This document shows positions 35,501 through 49,600 of a stretch of DNA of 64,000 bases, piece after piece. Location of the stretch: the NCBI GenBank assembly GCA_946807835.1, contig OX327700.1, positions 29,198,801-29,262,800 of the forward strand, written 5' to 3'. Position numbers and translations under genes: made by a program. This DNA is from Ailanthus altissimus (taxonomy: Eukaryota > Streptophyta > Magnoliopsida > Sapindales > Simaroubaceae). The notes under the pieces are model-generated. The model had not been told where the DNA came from, ran no database searches, and saw only the letters and a program-made list of their open reading frames with translations. Within the stretch, counting starts at the first letter, position 1. Each line of letters opens with the position of its first letter.

Positions 35501-38500
35501 CTAATAACTCAAAGAAAAAGATATCAAATCCAATAAATTACTAATTTCAATTTAAAAATAATAATAATAATAAGAAAAATAAATGGCAAATACCAGAATT
35601 TCATGATAAACAAATGTACGAAGAGCCTCTCCAGTAACTGCTTTAACCTCAGGCCTGAAATACTTCACAGAATCCAAATACGACAGATAAACACGACGCT
35701 GATTTGGAAATTGGGATTCTGATCCAAATTCTTGAACATACATGCCAAACAGGCACACTTCTACACCTTCAATCTTCTGAAACAACAGAATTACCTGAAA
35801 GAAAAGATCATAAGTTCATAGTTCAAAGCTTTTTTTTAAAAATTATATAGAACAGAAAACCCCATCCCTCTCTTTTCTTTTTACGCCCCCATGTCGCCAC
35901 ACAGGAGGGACATGGGAGTGTAAAGGGAATTTCTATCAACTTGTTCCGATCTAGGATAATAAGCTCATGTTCCTATCAACTTGTTCTGATTCTGATAGTT
36001 CAAAGTTGTTACAATCATAAACAATACCATCATAACACCTTGTCAATGTAAGATAAGTTTACCAAACTTAAAACGGTGTATCCTATACCTTTGATTTATA
36101 AGGAAATTCTGTTGGGTAATTCTCTTCTCGGAAAATTTCAAGAAACCGCTGCTTCACTTCCAACTTTTTGTCAACAGATGAAACTACTCGGATTACAAGT
36201 GCTTCTGCCCCCGGAACCTGGAAATGGTAATAACAAGAAATTAGAGAAGACAGCTATATCGATAATCTGAGTCTAACCCACTTGAGAAATTATTCCACAA
36301 AAGTCCAGAGCAACAAAGTCAAAGAAAAATGGTTGTAACATCCTACAAACTTAATTTTCTATATAGAAATAAAGCAGATCATGGCTTCATAATAAACAGG
36401 AAGAATAACCGATATAATACCATGCAGAGTGAAAATGTTTTCAGTAATAAGCATCTATATAAACCGGGAAAGATGAACTGGAACTTTCAGCAACTAATTA
36501 CATGTTGGTCATATGAGAAACATGATCCAATTATCATATTGCTAGCTAAATCAGAAATTAAACAACTTGAATCATACTGATTATGACAAGAAGGTAGCCA
36601 GTTTAACAGTCAAAAAGATATGTTCTTCGTTTAAATTAGCCATTTAACTTCGTTTAAATTAGCCATTAAACAACTTGAATCATACTGATTCACTTGCTTC
36701 AATAAGAATAAATTGAATCTAACCATTTATAGTATAGCAGATACTATATAGTAAGGAATGCCGAATATACTTCAGCAGTTAAAATTCCACTGGTATCACT
36801 GCAAACCCCATATAATCAACCATAATCAGAAAAATATCAGACATGACAGCTTAAAAGTATGTCACCTCATCATATGATTTTCCCTGAACCCTTGCCCTCT
36901 CTTGTCTCTCCTGCTTGAGTCTCCTAAACAATCGTTGCTCTATGTGGTCACTAAGGATTGTTCTTGGCAAATCTTTGGCCCCCAGTACAGCACTCTGAGG
37001 TAAAGGCTTGCGCTCCCCTCTTTCAACCTCCGCTATATAGCAATTAGGGCAAGTATATTCAGCTTGCCCGCCATCATTCCTTCGACCATTAAATAGAGCA
37101 CAAATTTGATGTTGCCAGGCTTCACATTTGTCACATTGAACCCACTGCACATGATCATTAAAGGCAAAATGAATTAGAAAGACTGTTACACCACCATGCA
37201 ACATGTAAACAAATACAAGATAATGAGAGATAGAACTTACCCACTCTTCAGTCTCCTCATCATTTTTCTTCTTCTCCAGCCTTGCCTTGGGAATGGCAGT
37301 CCCATCAGCAATGATAGTGTCTCCACGAGCCTCATTGTAGCATGGAATACAGAAATAATGCCGTGTATCACCAGCTCCCATAGTGTAATACATTGCATTT
37401 CGCTTAATACGAGCACCACATGGTGTGCAATATATAGGTGGTGGTTCAAAAGTTAGCTTCTCAACGGCACACAGCTGACAAGAGTTCTCACTCATTGAAT
37501 GTTCCATCGCTTGATTCTTTTCTGCCTTCGATTTACTCTGTGAGCACAGGAGCAAGCATATCAACTGATGGTGCAGCGACCAGATAGCATGCAGAATAGA
37601 TGATACTTGTATTCTCAAAACACCACAGAAATTAAAATTCAAGAGAAAGAGGACTGTCAAACATCGAGTGCCTTATTGGCAAAGGATTGGAAAATTCAAA
37701 CTAGAGTATTAGCTTGCACAAAAGACATAAAAGCACTTTGCATTAACATAATGAGAAAGACAAGTTGGCCAGTCAAAGCTTGCATAGGCATAAAAAGCTA
37801 ACAGACAGACATAAAAAGCTAACAGCAACAAACACTTCCCATAAGAAAATTCATTGCCATACCTGGCCAACCCACCGCCTGAGACCTGTTATATGCTCTC
37901 TCACTTGCTCTGGAGTGAACAGTTCAGTCAGTGATACCCCCTTTATTTTCGGCTTTCCAGACTTGGTACCAGCAGGCTGTATCACATTTTCTGGCTTAGC
38001 CACGTCGCCATCCTTCTCAACCATAACGTTTTCCTGCTTAGCTAAAGCACCAGGCTCATCATATACAACAGTCTCACCATCAGGCCTTTGGTTGTCATTT
38101 TCAACAACTTTATCCTTCATCTCATTGTTATGAGGGCTTCCTTGTCTGGAACATACAGCTGCTTCCATCTCCACTTCCATAAACTCAGATTTAATTGGCA
38201 TCCCTATCCTGCCATGTTTGTAATCTTGGTGGTGGACATCCTGGGACACATGAGGTTCAGCATTTGCAGAAGCTGGCACTGCAGAATTTTTGCTCTCAGT
38301 AGCAAGAGATTGAGAAGATTGCTCCAACTTCATGCGTTTAAGGGAAGGTTGTATATCATCTGAATTCTCTACAACCGATGGAGTTTTAGAGATCATCCCA
38401 CCTGAAGCATCTCCAGTATCATAAGATTTACTAGATTCACTAACTGAACTTGGCAAACGAGAATTAGGGTTTGGACGAGCACGTTCCTTCTGTTGCTGCA

Positions 38501-39798
38501 GATAGTTCTTGACAGGAACACAAACAGGGCAACTTGGGTCCCTACAATGCTTGTGATGATGAATCAAAATTTTCGAATGATGGCAACGGGGATAAGGGCA
38601 TTGAGGTGAAGTGCAATTGTCCATATGTCTCCACAATTTTTGGACAGTAATGCAATTAACGTCCTGGCATTTCCCTTCAGGAGCTGTACATCGACGCGCA
38701 TGGCGCAAGAACAAAAGCCACCTCTGTTGATTTCTAAACTGTCGATCACGGTTTCCATTGCTAGATCTGCAGCTAGTACCCTTTAGATTTTGATTCTCTA
38801 CCATGCTTCTAGAAACAACAGATTGACCAATAACTGAGCCTTCTGAGGATAAATTATTACGCTGAGCTTCACCTTGCACAGCTATCCTCTGACGGAAATC
38901 ATCTTGGATATGCTGCTCTTGTGACATGTTCCCCATCAATTGAGCCTTTTCTTGTGATTGAGAATGCCAATGACCCTGAAGAACTGATTCTGATTGTGCT
39001 CCTACAGAAAAGCAGTTAAAGCCATTATGAGATTCTGCAACCAATTGATGTGGATGCAACATTTGTTGCATAGGTTGAGAAATTTGCGTAAGTGACGAGA
39101 AAATATCATGCTGGCTAGACAATTGCGCACCCTTAAAACGGTCTTCTGGAGAATTTAGTTGAAATTGATTTTGTGACTCAGACAGCTGGAATTGTTCAGA
39201 AACTTGTGAATGCATAACTTCATTATGCTGCTCCATTCCAGGTTCATGCTTCACTTGACTAACCATATCAGACATCACAGGAGAATGGCCATAAACATCA
39301 TTATTCAACAAATGTTGCTGCTGCTGCTGCTGACTTTGTGGCTTCTGTTGGCGCTGATGTTGAGCAAATTGTTGCTGTTGTTGAAAATGATGTGGTTGTT
39401 GCTGGAATTGTTGCTGTTGATGAACCTGCAGAAAATTTTTTGAAGATAAGGGAGAAGGAGAAGTGAAATTCATATTCTCTGATTGATCAATTGATGGAGC
39501 CTTTACCTGTGTGGTCTGGGGTGCACCATGTAAGTTCGACTGATTACCTATCACCGAAGCACTGGTTTTGGACATGGGCATAGACGGCATGTTCACTAAA
39601 TTGATGTTCTGAGTACTTGTAATTGACCCAACAGGTGTCACGGCACCATAGAAATTCTCAGTCCCATAAGAATCAGCATTGCCAATTCCATATCCATCAC
39701 CTGATAAATGAATATTTTTATTGTGAAGTGCAGTTATGTAAAGATTAACCTGAAGTATAGGAGATAAAGCTCAATCAAATCAGAAAGGAAAACTAGTA

Positions 39799-39838
<40 letters not shown>

Positions 39839-42504
39839 TGTTACCCTGCATCAGTGACCGCTGATGATCAAAGTGCTGTTGCAAAGGTTTGGGAGAATTA
39901 GCATAAGGAGTGGCTGTCATATAGCCCTCAGAAGTGCCAGATTCATTGACAAGTTGTAGATTGTTACCAATCATCCCTAACCCACCATTTAGAGCCCCAT
40001 TAGTGAACCCGTAAGATTTATGCTGCAAGCCAGACCTCATACTGCTACCCATGTGGCTACCAAGGTTTTGCAGTATACGGCTGTTTTGACCACCAACATG
40101 CTGCTTTTGCCGCTGCTGTTGTGATACCATCGTAGATTCAACAGTTGAAAATCCACCACCATTATTGGAGGATTCCAAATTCATGCAAGACTGGTTACAG
40201 CTACTTTTGGCAGTGTTGTTATTGTTGTTGTTGGTGTTGCTATTATTGTTAAATCCAGGGGTTGGAATCATTTGACTTGCAATTCTTTGGACACCCATAG
40301 ATGGCATGTTTCCACCCATTGATTGCGGATATCCATTACAAAGGGTTCCTGCAAAGATACACTCTGTAATTCCGGCATAGAAAAGCAAAGTAATCAGATA
40401 TAAAGAAGATATTATAAGGAAATATATTACCATCAGATCTATTTAACGAATTACTCTGTAGGCCACCAGTTGACAACAGGCTTCCTGTGTTGACAGTTGT
40501 AGGTGTTATGGTGTTACATCCAGTAGAAGCAATCATTGAACTATCTACAGAAGATGTGACCATTAGGGATGAATTCCCACTATGTGATATGCCAGGCGTT
40601 GGTATCATTGTACCAATGGAAGAAGAAGAATATACAAGCTGCTGATGTCGTTGACTATGATTATTTCCAGGTCTGTTCTTGATTAGACAACTCAACCGAT
40701 GCTCTAAGGTATCCAAATTCATATAATCCTCCTAAACAGGAAATGTCAATGTAGAATCAAGACAAGAAATTAATAGAACACATGAAATTAATAAGCACTT
40801 AAGAACAATCCTAGAACATTATATAGCACCTGTTCGCTTCCAAAGGTCTTAATTATTAGTAATAAATGTTTCTTCTTTCTATGAAAAATTCAAGAAAAGA
40901 AAACATAACTTGAGATAAACTTTTCCCAGGTACAAGTCAAAGAGAAAAGGTAAGAACCTTCGTAAGAGCAGCTTTAAATAGACCCTCCTCTAAGCGTTTT
41001 GAAATATCTCTGAACTTTGATCTTTGTGTTTCATCAATTGTTTGAGTCTGGCGTTGCAATAAAATTCCAAATCTGGAAAGATGAAATAAAATTTAGTTAG
41101 CTGTAGCATATAATTACTTACATGTTAATAAATGAGAATCAAACTGTTAAAGGACTAGCCAATCACAAATAATCACAATAAAAAAAAAATTTCTTCAAAA
41201 ATTTGAAAATTAAATATTGAGGGCCTCCAAAACAAGATAGCTTTTCATGCCGCTAGAGAGCTTACAAAATGAGAGAAAAAATTTAAGGGCCTATTCACAT
41301 AAGATCTATGATGTGACCATCAAATAACAACAATATCATATGCAAGACTAGAGAATTTCAGGACACCTATTTTTTTTCATTTTTGAGAATCAGGTTGCAG
41401 TCTTACACCTACATTAGATGTTGATTTTGTAGGGATCTATACTAGAAGCTTTGTATCAGAAATATTGTAAACTCAAGGCCTACCTCCTTTTTGGTACCTT
41501 TTCTAACAGAGATGAAGTCTATCTTTGTCAATATCCATCTATAAAATAGATCTATTGCTACTGAAAATTATTATATGGATATATGATTCTGATAAAATCC
41601 CGGATGTCCAGCATATGAATGAAGATACTTTTACTGTTACTTAAATGGTACGTGTCACTTGGAACTTCAATTTACTCTAAAGCTTCTAAATTATTCAAAT
41701 TAAAATAACTTCCCCTACATCATTAATACTCAAAACAACTTCTTAAAAGTTGAAATTCCTAAGTTAAACAACCTTTTACAAACCAAAATATGTATTACCA
41801 AATTATTGTGGGCACATTAACTTACCAAATAACAGGGAGGACTCTGCTACAAGAGCTATTTAGTACTCAAGGAATTCAGAAAGTAAAACTACAAGAGATG
41901 TATGCAACACGAGAATGTTGTAAAGCTTGCAATTGACAGTCTAGTCTTGCATAAACACTCATACTTTACAAGATAAAGAAATAACTACAATCTCCAATTA
42001 CACATTATTAACAGTAAAAGTGGATTAGAGAACATGTGATATCATCCCCCAATTATGACCATGTATCTTTAAGGACCATACAACCTCGGTCCTCATTTCC
42101 ACAGTAATCCAATCCAATCTAAATTGTCATCAAATTTAAACCCTAGAAAGAACAAATAGAAAACTAAGTCAATCTAGGTCCATAAATCAAAGCTAAAAGC
42201 AGAGCAAAAATCAATAACAATAATAATAATAATAAGAAAGAATGAACGACTTGACTTACATCCTGTCACGGATGTAACCTCGTGCTCTGAGCAGCTCTGG
42301 GTCCATATTGAACATATTATGCTGCTGATTGACCCCACCAATGCCAATGCCAACACCAACAGCACCACCACCAATACCAGCAGCAGTGGCAACACCACCC
42401 ACTAAATGTTGCATTTGATTAGGTGGCAGTGCATTTCCGTTCTGCTGGGGCAGTCCTCCTTGAGTAGGAACCTGCCCCGCTGACATATGTGTCTGTATAT
42501 TCAT
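32590..42504 (-). CDS. HAC1: CBP/p300-type histone acetyltransferase, HAC1-like
   Basis: Sixteen coding exons on the minus strand: 42504-42260, 41072-40958, 40731-40431, 40348-39845, 39700-37863, 37537-37241, 37144-36866, 36217-36089, 35794-35594, 35475-35333, 35233-34921, 34767-34628, 33763-33685, 33590-33198, 33019-32802 and 32704-32590. They sum to 5310 bases (1769 aa plus stop), in frame throughout with GT-AG borders. Domains in order: Gln/Asn-rich N-terminus; TAZ zinc finger (about 708-790, [17 protein letters not shown]..); PHD finger (about 1015-1150, [20 protein letters not shown]); KAT11 acetyltransferase (about 1160-1455, [20 protein letters not shown]); ZZ finger (about 1470-1528); second ZZ (about 1590-1640, [19 protein letters not shown]); C-terminal TAZ (about 1657-1745). 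This is the plant HAC architecture. HAC1 acetylates histones and affects flowering time and hormone responses. It could equally be the HAC12 paralogue. No damage was seen. Confidence 0.93.
39300..39430 (-). repeat. CAG/CAA polyglutamine tract in HAC1-like exon 5
   Basis: Mixed CAA and CAG codons encode Q-rich runs ([18 protein letters not shown] and a QQQQQQ run) in the disordered N-terminal part. Codon mixing usually limits length instability. Confidence 0.85.
39802..39834. repeat. (GA)n microsatellite in HAC1-like intron 4
   Basis: About 16 GA units on the plus strand, that is (CT)n just downstream of the exon 4 donor on the transcribed strand. Confidence 0.9.
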
Positions 42505-42921
42505 CTTATACTACTCCTTTTAACAGTATCTAATACTACCAAATTATACTGCATAATAACTTAATAGACACTATTTTCACCAATAAAGAATCATCCCGCC
42601 ATTCACTCATTCTCTATTGCTTCCTCTCTTGCTTTTAGTTGTAACTGTAGCATAAAAGGCTTCACGGCATTCACAAAATCTAAATTGCCCGGGTACCTAT
42701 ATGTTTGCATAAACAATTATGTCATACAAATTAACTACAATTCAGAGGATACGAATAACAATTGCGCTGATTGAGCAAGCAATCGCTTTTAATTTTATTA
42801 GGGTTAGCAAATTGGGGTGTGGATCCTATAGTAATTGCGTAATTAATAGGATAATGAAAAATTCATTTAGTTAAACCCTAGGTTAGGTCAAGTAGTTTAA
42901 ATAATAGGAAGAAAAACAAAC

Positions 42922-43200
42922 CTGAATTGGAGCAGCAGAATCGGAAGCAACAGCGATCCGAGGTCGGAAAGTACCAGCGGCGAGGAAAACAATCACGACG
43001 ATGATCGACGATTTCGTTTGGGAAAGTAATGGAGATAAAAGATAGAGACAAAAAAAAAATAGATTAAGTCACCGCTTGAATCGCACGTGCGGAGTGAGAG
43101 CCTCGCACGAGTGAAATTGTGTAAGCGAGAAGAAGATGAAGATTATATGACTTGGGAATCGAGCGATAGCGAGAAAGGAAGACGCAATATTCAGTCAAAA
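42922..43200 (-). other. Probable 5' UTR exon of the HAC1-like gene
   Basis: On the minus strand, sequence ending CCAATTCAG is followed by GTTTGTTT, a donor-like site at 42922/42921, about 420 bases upstream of the ATG. The ATG at 42504 is directly preceded by AG, which could be the acceptor. The right limit of this exon (transcription start) is a guess. The region is GC-richer than its flanks (GATCCGAGG, CGGCGAGG), as is common for housekeeping gene leaders. Confidence 0.5.
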
Positions 43201-43900
43201 GCAGAGGCGAATTAATTTTAGGGATTTTGTTTTCTTTGATATTGGGGCTTCGTTTCGAGGATTAATTTTTCTTTTTCTTTAATTTCTCCTAAAAATATTT
43301 ATATTGCTACTTATTTGATTATACTCTATTTTCGCTTTGTTACTTATTTGTTGAAAATAAATTTTAACGAACCAAAATTATGAAATGTAATTAATTTACG
43401 AATTACGGAATGCCCATCTTATCATTTTCAAGGGATAATTACATTTTACCCCCCCTACTTAACGAAAATATAATCTATCATAACAAATACAATCAAATAA
43501 GAGAAATACTGCATAAACTTTGAAAACTTGAAAAACATTCCCTTACATTAACAAATTGATGAAGTGTATGTAAAATTGACAAAGAAAGTACAATTTACCT
43601 TAGAAATTAGTACACTTTTTTACCAATAAAAGTTTACTAAATATTTTAATTAGAACAAAAAGACATTTTTGCTTCTAAAATTTGACCATTTATTTAATTT
43701 TGTTCTTCCTATTTTAAATTATTCAAATTTGTTCTTCTTTATTAGTCAGTTACTATTTAAAATGACAGAAAAATAATAAAATAATAACTCAATAAAAAAA
43801 TTAATACGCAAACTGAGACATAAGATGTTATTATGGCCACGTGTTAAATAATCTTTGATTACTAATAAAAGACAGATTTAAAAAGACACATGACACAATA
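43201..43900. other. HAC1-like promoter region and AT-rich flank
   Basis: The part next to 43200 should contain the HAC1-like promoter. From 43430 it becomes AT-rich repeat-like DNA (GGGATAATTACATTTTACCC, a form common at MITE ends), but no inverted partner was found nearby. No gene. Confidence 0.35.
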
Positions 43901-43914
43901 TCATTGGTTTAATA

Positions 43915-44950
43915 ATTTAATATTTATTTTTAAAATTTTATATTAATATTAATAAAATAAAATATTAATAATAAAAAAATATATTCACCCTATTGTCTAA
44001 TTTATTCTCTCTCCTTAACTCCTCTTGTTCTCTATCACCACTCACAGACTCATTTCCTCCTTCCAATTTTTGAAAAAATTGGTTGGGTGAATATTAAAAC
44101 TAAAATAGATATTGATGAATAAAAAAAAAAAGAAAATCTTAAATTAATAACCCAAAAATGCATCCATCTTAAATTATCACACAAAAATCCACAAAAAAGG
44201 AAAATTTTCTCAACTCTTTGATTTTAAATGTTTCACGAATTAATAATCAAAGAATAAAAAAGACAAGATAAAATAGAGATCTAATCTTTTGAATGAATTG
44301 GCCCCTGATGAAGCTTCTTCGCTTACATCTATTGATTTATCGTATTTGTACTTTTCCACAAAGGGATCAATAATTTTTTGTGTTTAGTTTGTTTGATATT
44401 GATTACAAGACTACGTAATACACTTGAAGATAAATTAATTACTATTGATTGGTTTATGATAATCTAAAAAAAAATTAAAAAATGAAATGGGTATTTGATA
44501 TTTGTGCATGGACACAAAACACGATCTGTGATTAGTTTTCTATTAATCTTATATTCAAATAAGGCATTTGTGATGGATATTTAATTTAAGAAAAGAAGTG
44601 GATATTTAATTATGAAATGGGTATTTGATTGAAGAAAAGAAATAGGTTTTTAATTATGAAATGAGTATTTGAATGAAGAAAAGAAATGAGTTTTTAATTA
44701 TGAAATGAGTATTTGATTAAAACAAAGAAATAGGTTTTTAATTATAAAATGGGTATTTAATTTTAACACTAGTGAGTGTTTGGCAACTAAGAAAAAAAAG
44801 AGAATATATTATTTAGTAATTAAGTAAGTGGAAGATAATGGTGAGTGGTGATGAAAGAATTGAAGAGGGAGAATATATTTTTTATTATTAATATTTTATA
44901 TTTTTATTGATATAAATATAATAAGTAAATTAAAATATATATATTCATAG
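43915..44950. mobile_element. Inverted-repeat (foldback/MITE-like) element, about 1 kb
   Basis: The arm at about 43920-44060 (..AAATATTAATAATAAAAAAATATATTC..CTCTCTCC..CACCACTCAC) reappears inverted at about 44835-44940 (GTGAGTGGTGATG..GAGGGAGAATATATTTTTTA..). The arms are over 100 bases and imperfect. The centre holds a tandem repeat. No transposase is present, and the outer limits are uncertain. Confidence 0.5.
44570..44768. repeat. Minisatellite, about 50-base units, in the inverted-repeat element
   Basis: Four imperfect copies of ATGAAATGRGTATTTGATTGAAGAAAAGAAATRGGTTTTTAATT-like units. The last unit is the most diverged. Confidence 0.75.
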
Positions 44951-44999
44951 GGCTTTACCAAACTTTATTAACCAAATTTTTTTTTAAATAGTTCACCAC

Positions 45000-46645
45000 A
45001 TCTGAGATGTTAAGAGAAACCGAATCCCTAACTAAAAAACTACCCATAGAGAAAGTTGTTGAGATTCTACATGAACCACATCGCTGGAGCACAAAATGAC
45101 CAAGATGATAAAGATGCTTCGATTACTAGAAAGCGATTCAAAGAGTTTGTTGATGAAATAAACTACACAGTGACTATCTTTGCTACTGAGGGTGATCAGA
45201 GAAAGATAACGAAAGATGTTAGTAGAGAAACTCAGGAGGTTGCAGCCCTTATTCATTATGATAAATCTCAAAGTTGTTACTCTCAAGAGCCTCAACACAA
45301 TAGTCAAGCTAGCAAGAGTAGGTCTCATACTTTTCATAACAAAGAGCTCAGATCTATCGTAGAGAACAAATCGAGAAGTGCCAAGGTCTGTGGATGAGAA
45401 AAGCTTGCCAGAAGAGAAGGCCACTGAAGTTGGCAATCTCATTGTTATACTCTTAGAGAAGATTGACAAGCTTTAGTAGGAGCTAGAGGATATTCGTCGA
45501 GCAAAAGATATAATGGTAAACCTTATTCCCATTATAGAGGTTAGGTCCCTTTTTATTATTGACATTAGGAACGCCTTTCTACCCCTAAAATTTAGAATGG
45601 TTATTAGAAAAAAGTGACTCTAAAAACTTATCTCCATGAAAGAAAGTCTAATAGAAGAATCATGTGGAAGTATTGTGACTTCTATGAAGGCTACATTCAT
45701 AACACTGTTGACTATTTCGAACTCAGAGAGCAAATTTAGGCAATAAACATGAACAAATTGTTAAGGAATTCCTTGATAAGGTAAGAAGTGCTTAACGTGA
45801 GTCAAATATTTACTAGAAGGATAAAATTGAGGTGATGGATGGGAAGAGGGCTTAATTAGAGCAAGAAACTCCATAAGGGGTATTAAGGAGATATGCTAAA
45901 AAACACTACAAGAAGTGTTGATAAAGGGGAAGAAATCCACCTTATGCATTAAACCCCCCATAAGCTAGTGCCACTGTATATGTCTATCCTATTTGATGAG
46001 GATTACATAATAACAAGTTGATGGTCACCTTGAAGATTGGAACCAGTAAGGTTGCTTAGGTGATGGTTGAAACTAAGAAGTCAATGGAAGTCATCTACAA
46101 GAATGCACTTGACAGAATAAGGATTGAGTCCTTAAGGTTAACATACATCTATATTCCATTGGTGGGATCATAGAAGATAGTATGATGCCTCTCGTATCCA
46201 TCACCTTACCTGTTTTTATAAGGGATTCTCTAAATTTAATGGTCCACATGATTGATTTTTTAATGGTGCACCAATCAAATGCCTACAACGTGATCTTGAG
46301 TAGACCATTTTTTATGGCGACTTTAGTTGTTGTCTCCATATACCACTTAGCTATGAATGTCCTAATTAACAGAGAGACCATTATTATTAAAAATGATAAA
46401 AGTTTTGCAAAAATATATTATGCCATTCTAGTTAGTCCTAGTTACTAGATAGCCACTCTTGACTTAAAGGAGAAAAAATGAAGAAAATATAGGAGAACTT
46501 GTTAAAGAGTTAATCTTAATTCCCATTCTCAATGGGTAGTCTAACTAGAATTGTTAAGATAGGCTCCTAATTGTTAAAGGAGATAAGAATGGTGGTTGTC
46601 GTTATATTTAGGGAGTATGTTAATGTTTTAGCTTAGTCTTATAAG
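45000..46645 (+). pseudogene. Ty3/gypsy element, gag-protease part
   Basis: Plus-strand remnants in several frames. A KYCDFYEGYIHNTVDYFELR stretch near 45672 matches the KYC.FH...GH.TE.C..L zinc-knuckle-like region of plant gypsy gag. A protease region (46040-46450) reads MVETKKSMEVIYKNAL, where the catalytic DTGSS has become ETKKS, then ITLPV and YNVILSRPFFMATLVVVSIY (the YN.I.GRP..... block). The pre-RT text IVKGDKNGG and FREYVNVLA.SYK (46600-46645) is cut by a solo LTR. RT resumes at 50385. The loss of the active-site Asp and several stops show it is dead. Confidence 0.8.
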
Positions 46646-49600
46646 TGTTGGAGTTGGTGTTTATGTGCCATTCTAATACTGTATGAATATTAAATTATTT
46701 AATATTTATATAGTAAACATTTCGTATAATCGTTAATATAATATAAATACATGGTACAATGCTTGTTACGTTATAGACATTATATGATATAAAAGAGTTC
46801 AGATTTGATCTAAGTGAGTTTAGACCAGTGCTAAGAATTAGTAAAGTTGAGAGTTATATATGCTAACAGTTAGCACTGCTAAGAATTAATAGGTTATAAA
46901 AGTCAGCTAGATCTAAAGGGTTAGATCCTTGTGTGTAACGAGACAAAGGGCTGAGGGTATATTAGTAATGATATGGTTGCAAGAAGTTACAATGTGTGCT
47001 AAGAGATGTCATTATGCAAGTATGTCATCAAACATTATGTTTCTTATATGCTTCACCGATACTGGTCTGTTGGTGGATCCATTTTATATAGGTCAATGTA
47101 TACTATATCTATATAGTATATATGGTTATTCTTAGCTGACCATGAGCTTACCGGAAGCTCGTATATGCATACGAATATTCAGTTAAGACTGAATACTGAA
47201 TACATTCACGAAGACGCAAATAGACATCTTATAAAGCCGTCAATAATGAGTTCTCTCGAGTTGAGTAGTATACGTGGTCCTTTGACTTGAGCGCCACGAT
47301 AGGCTTATAAGTGATCCATCATACTATGGTTCCACTCATGTCACAGACATTTTATAGTGTGACCGCTGGATGTCGTTGGGTACAGGTCGATGCTTATGGA
47401 GTTTAGTGTGTACAGATATGGGATCCATCAGCTCTCATAGGGGAGTAGTATATCCAGATGCTCCGAGATTATATTTCAAAAATCTCACTGCCACGAATAC
47501 TAACTAGAGAAAAGTGTTTCTCAAAGGGTTGAACAGTAGTAAAAGTGTTTGCGTACATTATTCTTGAAAATACAAATCTGGAGATAATTTCATGGATGAG
47601 TATATAGGTATTTGACGGTGTAAATTGATATCCTTGCACATCAAGGATATAGATAACAAAAAGATTATACGTATGTGTTGTGACCTCAATTTGCATGGTC
47701 TAACGCACTAATTTGTAATATCCGTAACGTATGCGTGTAGCATCGATCATGGACTCATTGAACAGTTCTATTTGACAAATCAGACTTGGACCTATGGAGT
47801 CTCACATTATGAAGTGTACTCGTTGTGCACTGGGGCAACATATTAGATTGAATAGTTTAATCCAATAAATTTTAGCAAACTAGAATATTTGTTTTAGTTT
47901 TTCTCAAGACGTACACGTGTTAAGACTTAATAGTTAAGTACATTAATTAATTAATAATAGTTGTTGACCAATGAGATAATGACACGTGACACGTTGTAAG
48001 TCATTTATTGTTTGACTTTGTAATTACCAAAATATCTTGCTTGTAAGAAGTAAAGTTATTTATTTATTCAAAAATATTTTGAATAAATAAACATATTAAT
48101 AATTGTTATTAATATTATATTATTTTAAAGTCAAACAATTATTATAATGAGATTACATATTACATGTTCAAATTTGTTAATATGATTAAAATGAAATTAA
48201 ACATATAAAAAATGGCTTAACCTTATTGGAATATTGTAAATTATTTATAATTAAATAATGTAAAAAAGTTTACATTATTTAAATATAAAGACATTATATG
48301 GTAGGGCATGATGCCTTTGACTAATAAAGGGAAAATAAATAAAAATGTATCATTTTGTCAAAGTACACGGCTGCTGTTTGAGAAGAAATTTAAACCATGC
48401 ATCCCGGTAATCCCAATAGGAGAAGGTTTGGGGATGAAAGAGTTTTGACAAGAGTTTTTTATGGGCTGGATTGCCCCACTGTGTCCATAGTGATAAACCT
48501 ATTGACTTTTATTTTGTGGTAGGCTGTGATGGATGGATTGTCTCTCTCCTGGATTAGATTGACAAAGATCAATAAGAATGAATTCATAAAATGTATTAGT
48601 TTTTGCCTCATTTTCAAAAACTCTATGGTGATTGGGATTGATGTAGGCATCAGCAATTCTTTTTGGATTTGTGTATAGATTCTGTTCAATCAAGGATGGT
48701 TCCAGGGCAAAAAACCTTTCAAAGTATTCTTTCGAAACATAGGCTGAATTAACTTGTCTCTGGGTTGACTGGGGTCTTTTTGACAAGGAAGCGGAACTTT
48801 CTGTTATGTCTCTGTAAATGTTTGGGCTATTAATTTGAATAGGGCTGAACTTATTGGCCAAATCAACTGGAGAAACCAGTTTTGAAGAGAAAGGAGGAAT
48901 AGTGATAGGACCACTTGGGGATGGCAAAGCCATCGCATACTTATCTTTTGGGTGCTGACTTTGTGATGTATTGACAATAGGATTATTTTTATTCGTATTG
49001 ACCCAGTTCATAGTATTGCTTGATGATGTATTGATAGTCTATTTATTTTGATTCGTATTGACTTGCTTTGAATTATTCTTTACTGACTTCTTCATTTTTT
49101 CCCTGCAGAAATTCTCGGGTTAGGAAATTTGGTAAACAATTTTCCTTGCCACTTATATGTTCAATATCGAAATAAAAAACGGACAATAAAGCTTGCCATC
49201 TTTGCATTGTTGTCATTACGTTGCATGACTCTAGTGATAAAGATATCTTTATACCATTTGAAATCATGTAACCTTTTACAACGCAAGTTATGTAAATGAG
49301 TTGACACTTTATCTCCATAGTTATTGGGGTTACCAATAAAATGAAGAGCGATGGTATAACATAAAGTGTTAATACCATCTAGTTCAGTAGTAGCTGAGGT
49401 CAATGGACCATTACAATGCCATAAAAGCAAAAGGTATTTTGCTTAGTTAACAAAATGTTTTTTTTATTCAATTTAGTACATATTCTTTTATTGATTTTAT
49501 AATTGGAAAAACATGGAAGTATAGACTATAGTAATTGTTACCATACATGGTGGATCCTTGTGTTATTGGCAAAGTGAAGCAAATTTTTTTTGATAAAAGA

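Noticed and set aside
37765..38133. 122-codon plus-strand open frame
   Set aside because: Lies wholly antisense to conserved HAC1-like coding sequence, and its composition mirrors that exon.
45032..45469. 145-codon minus-strand open frame
   Set aside because: Opposite strand to the recognisable gypsy gag text, with no motif of its own.
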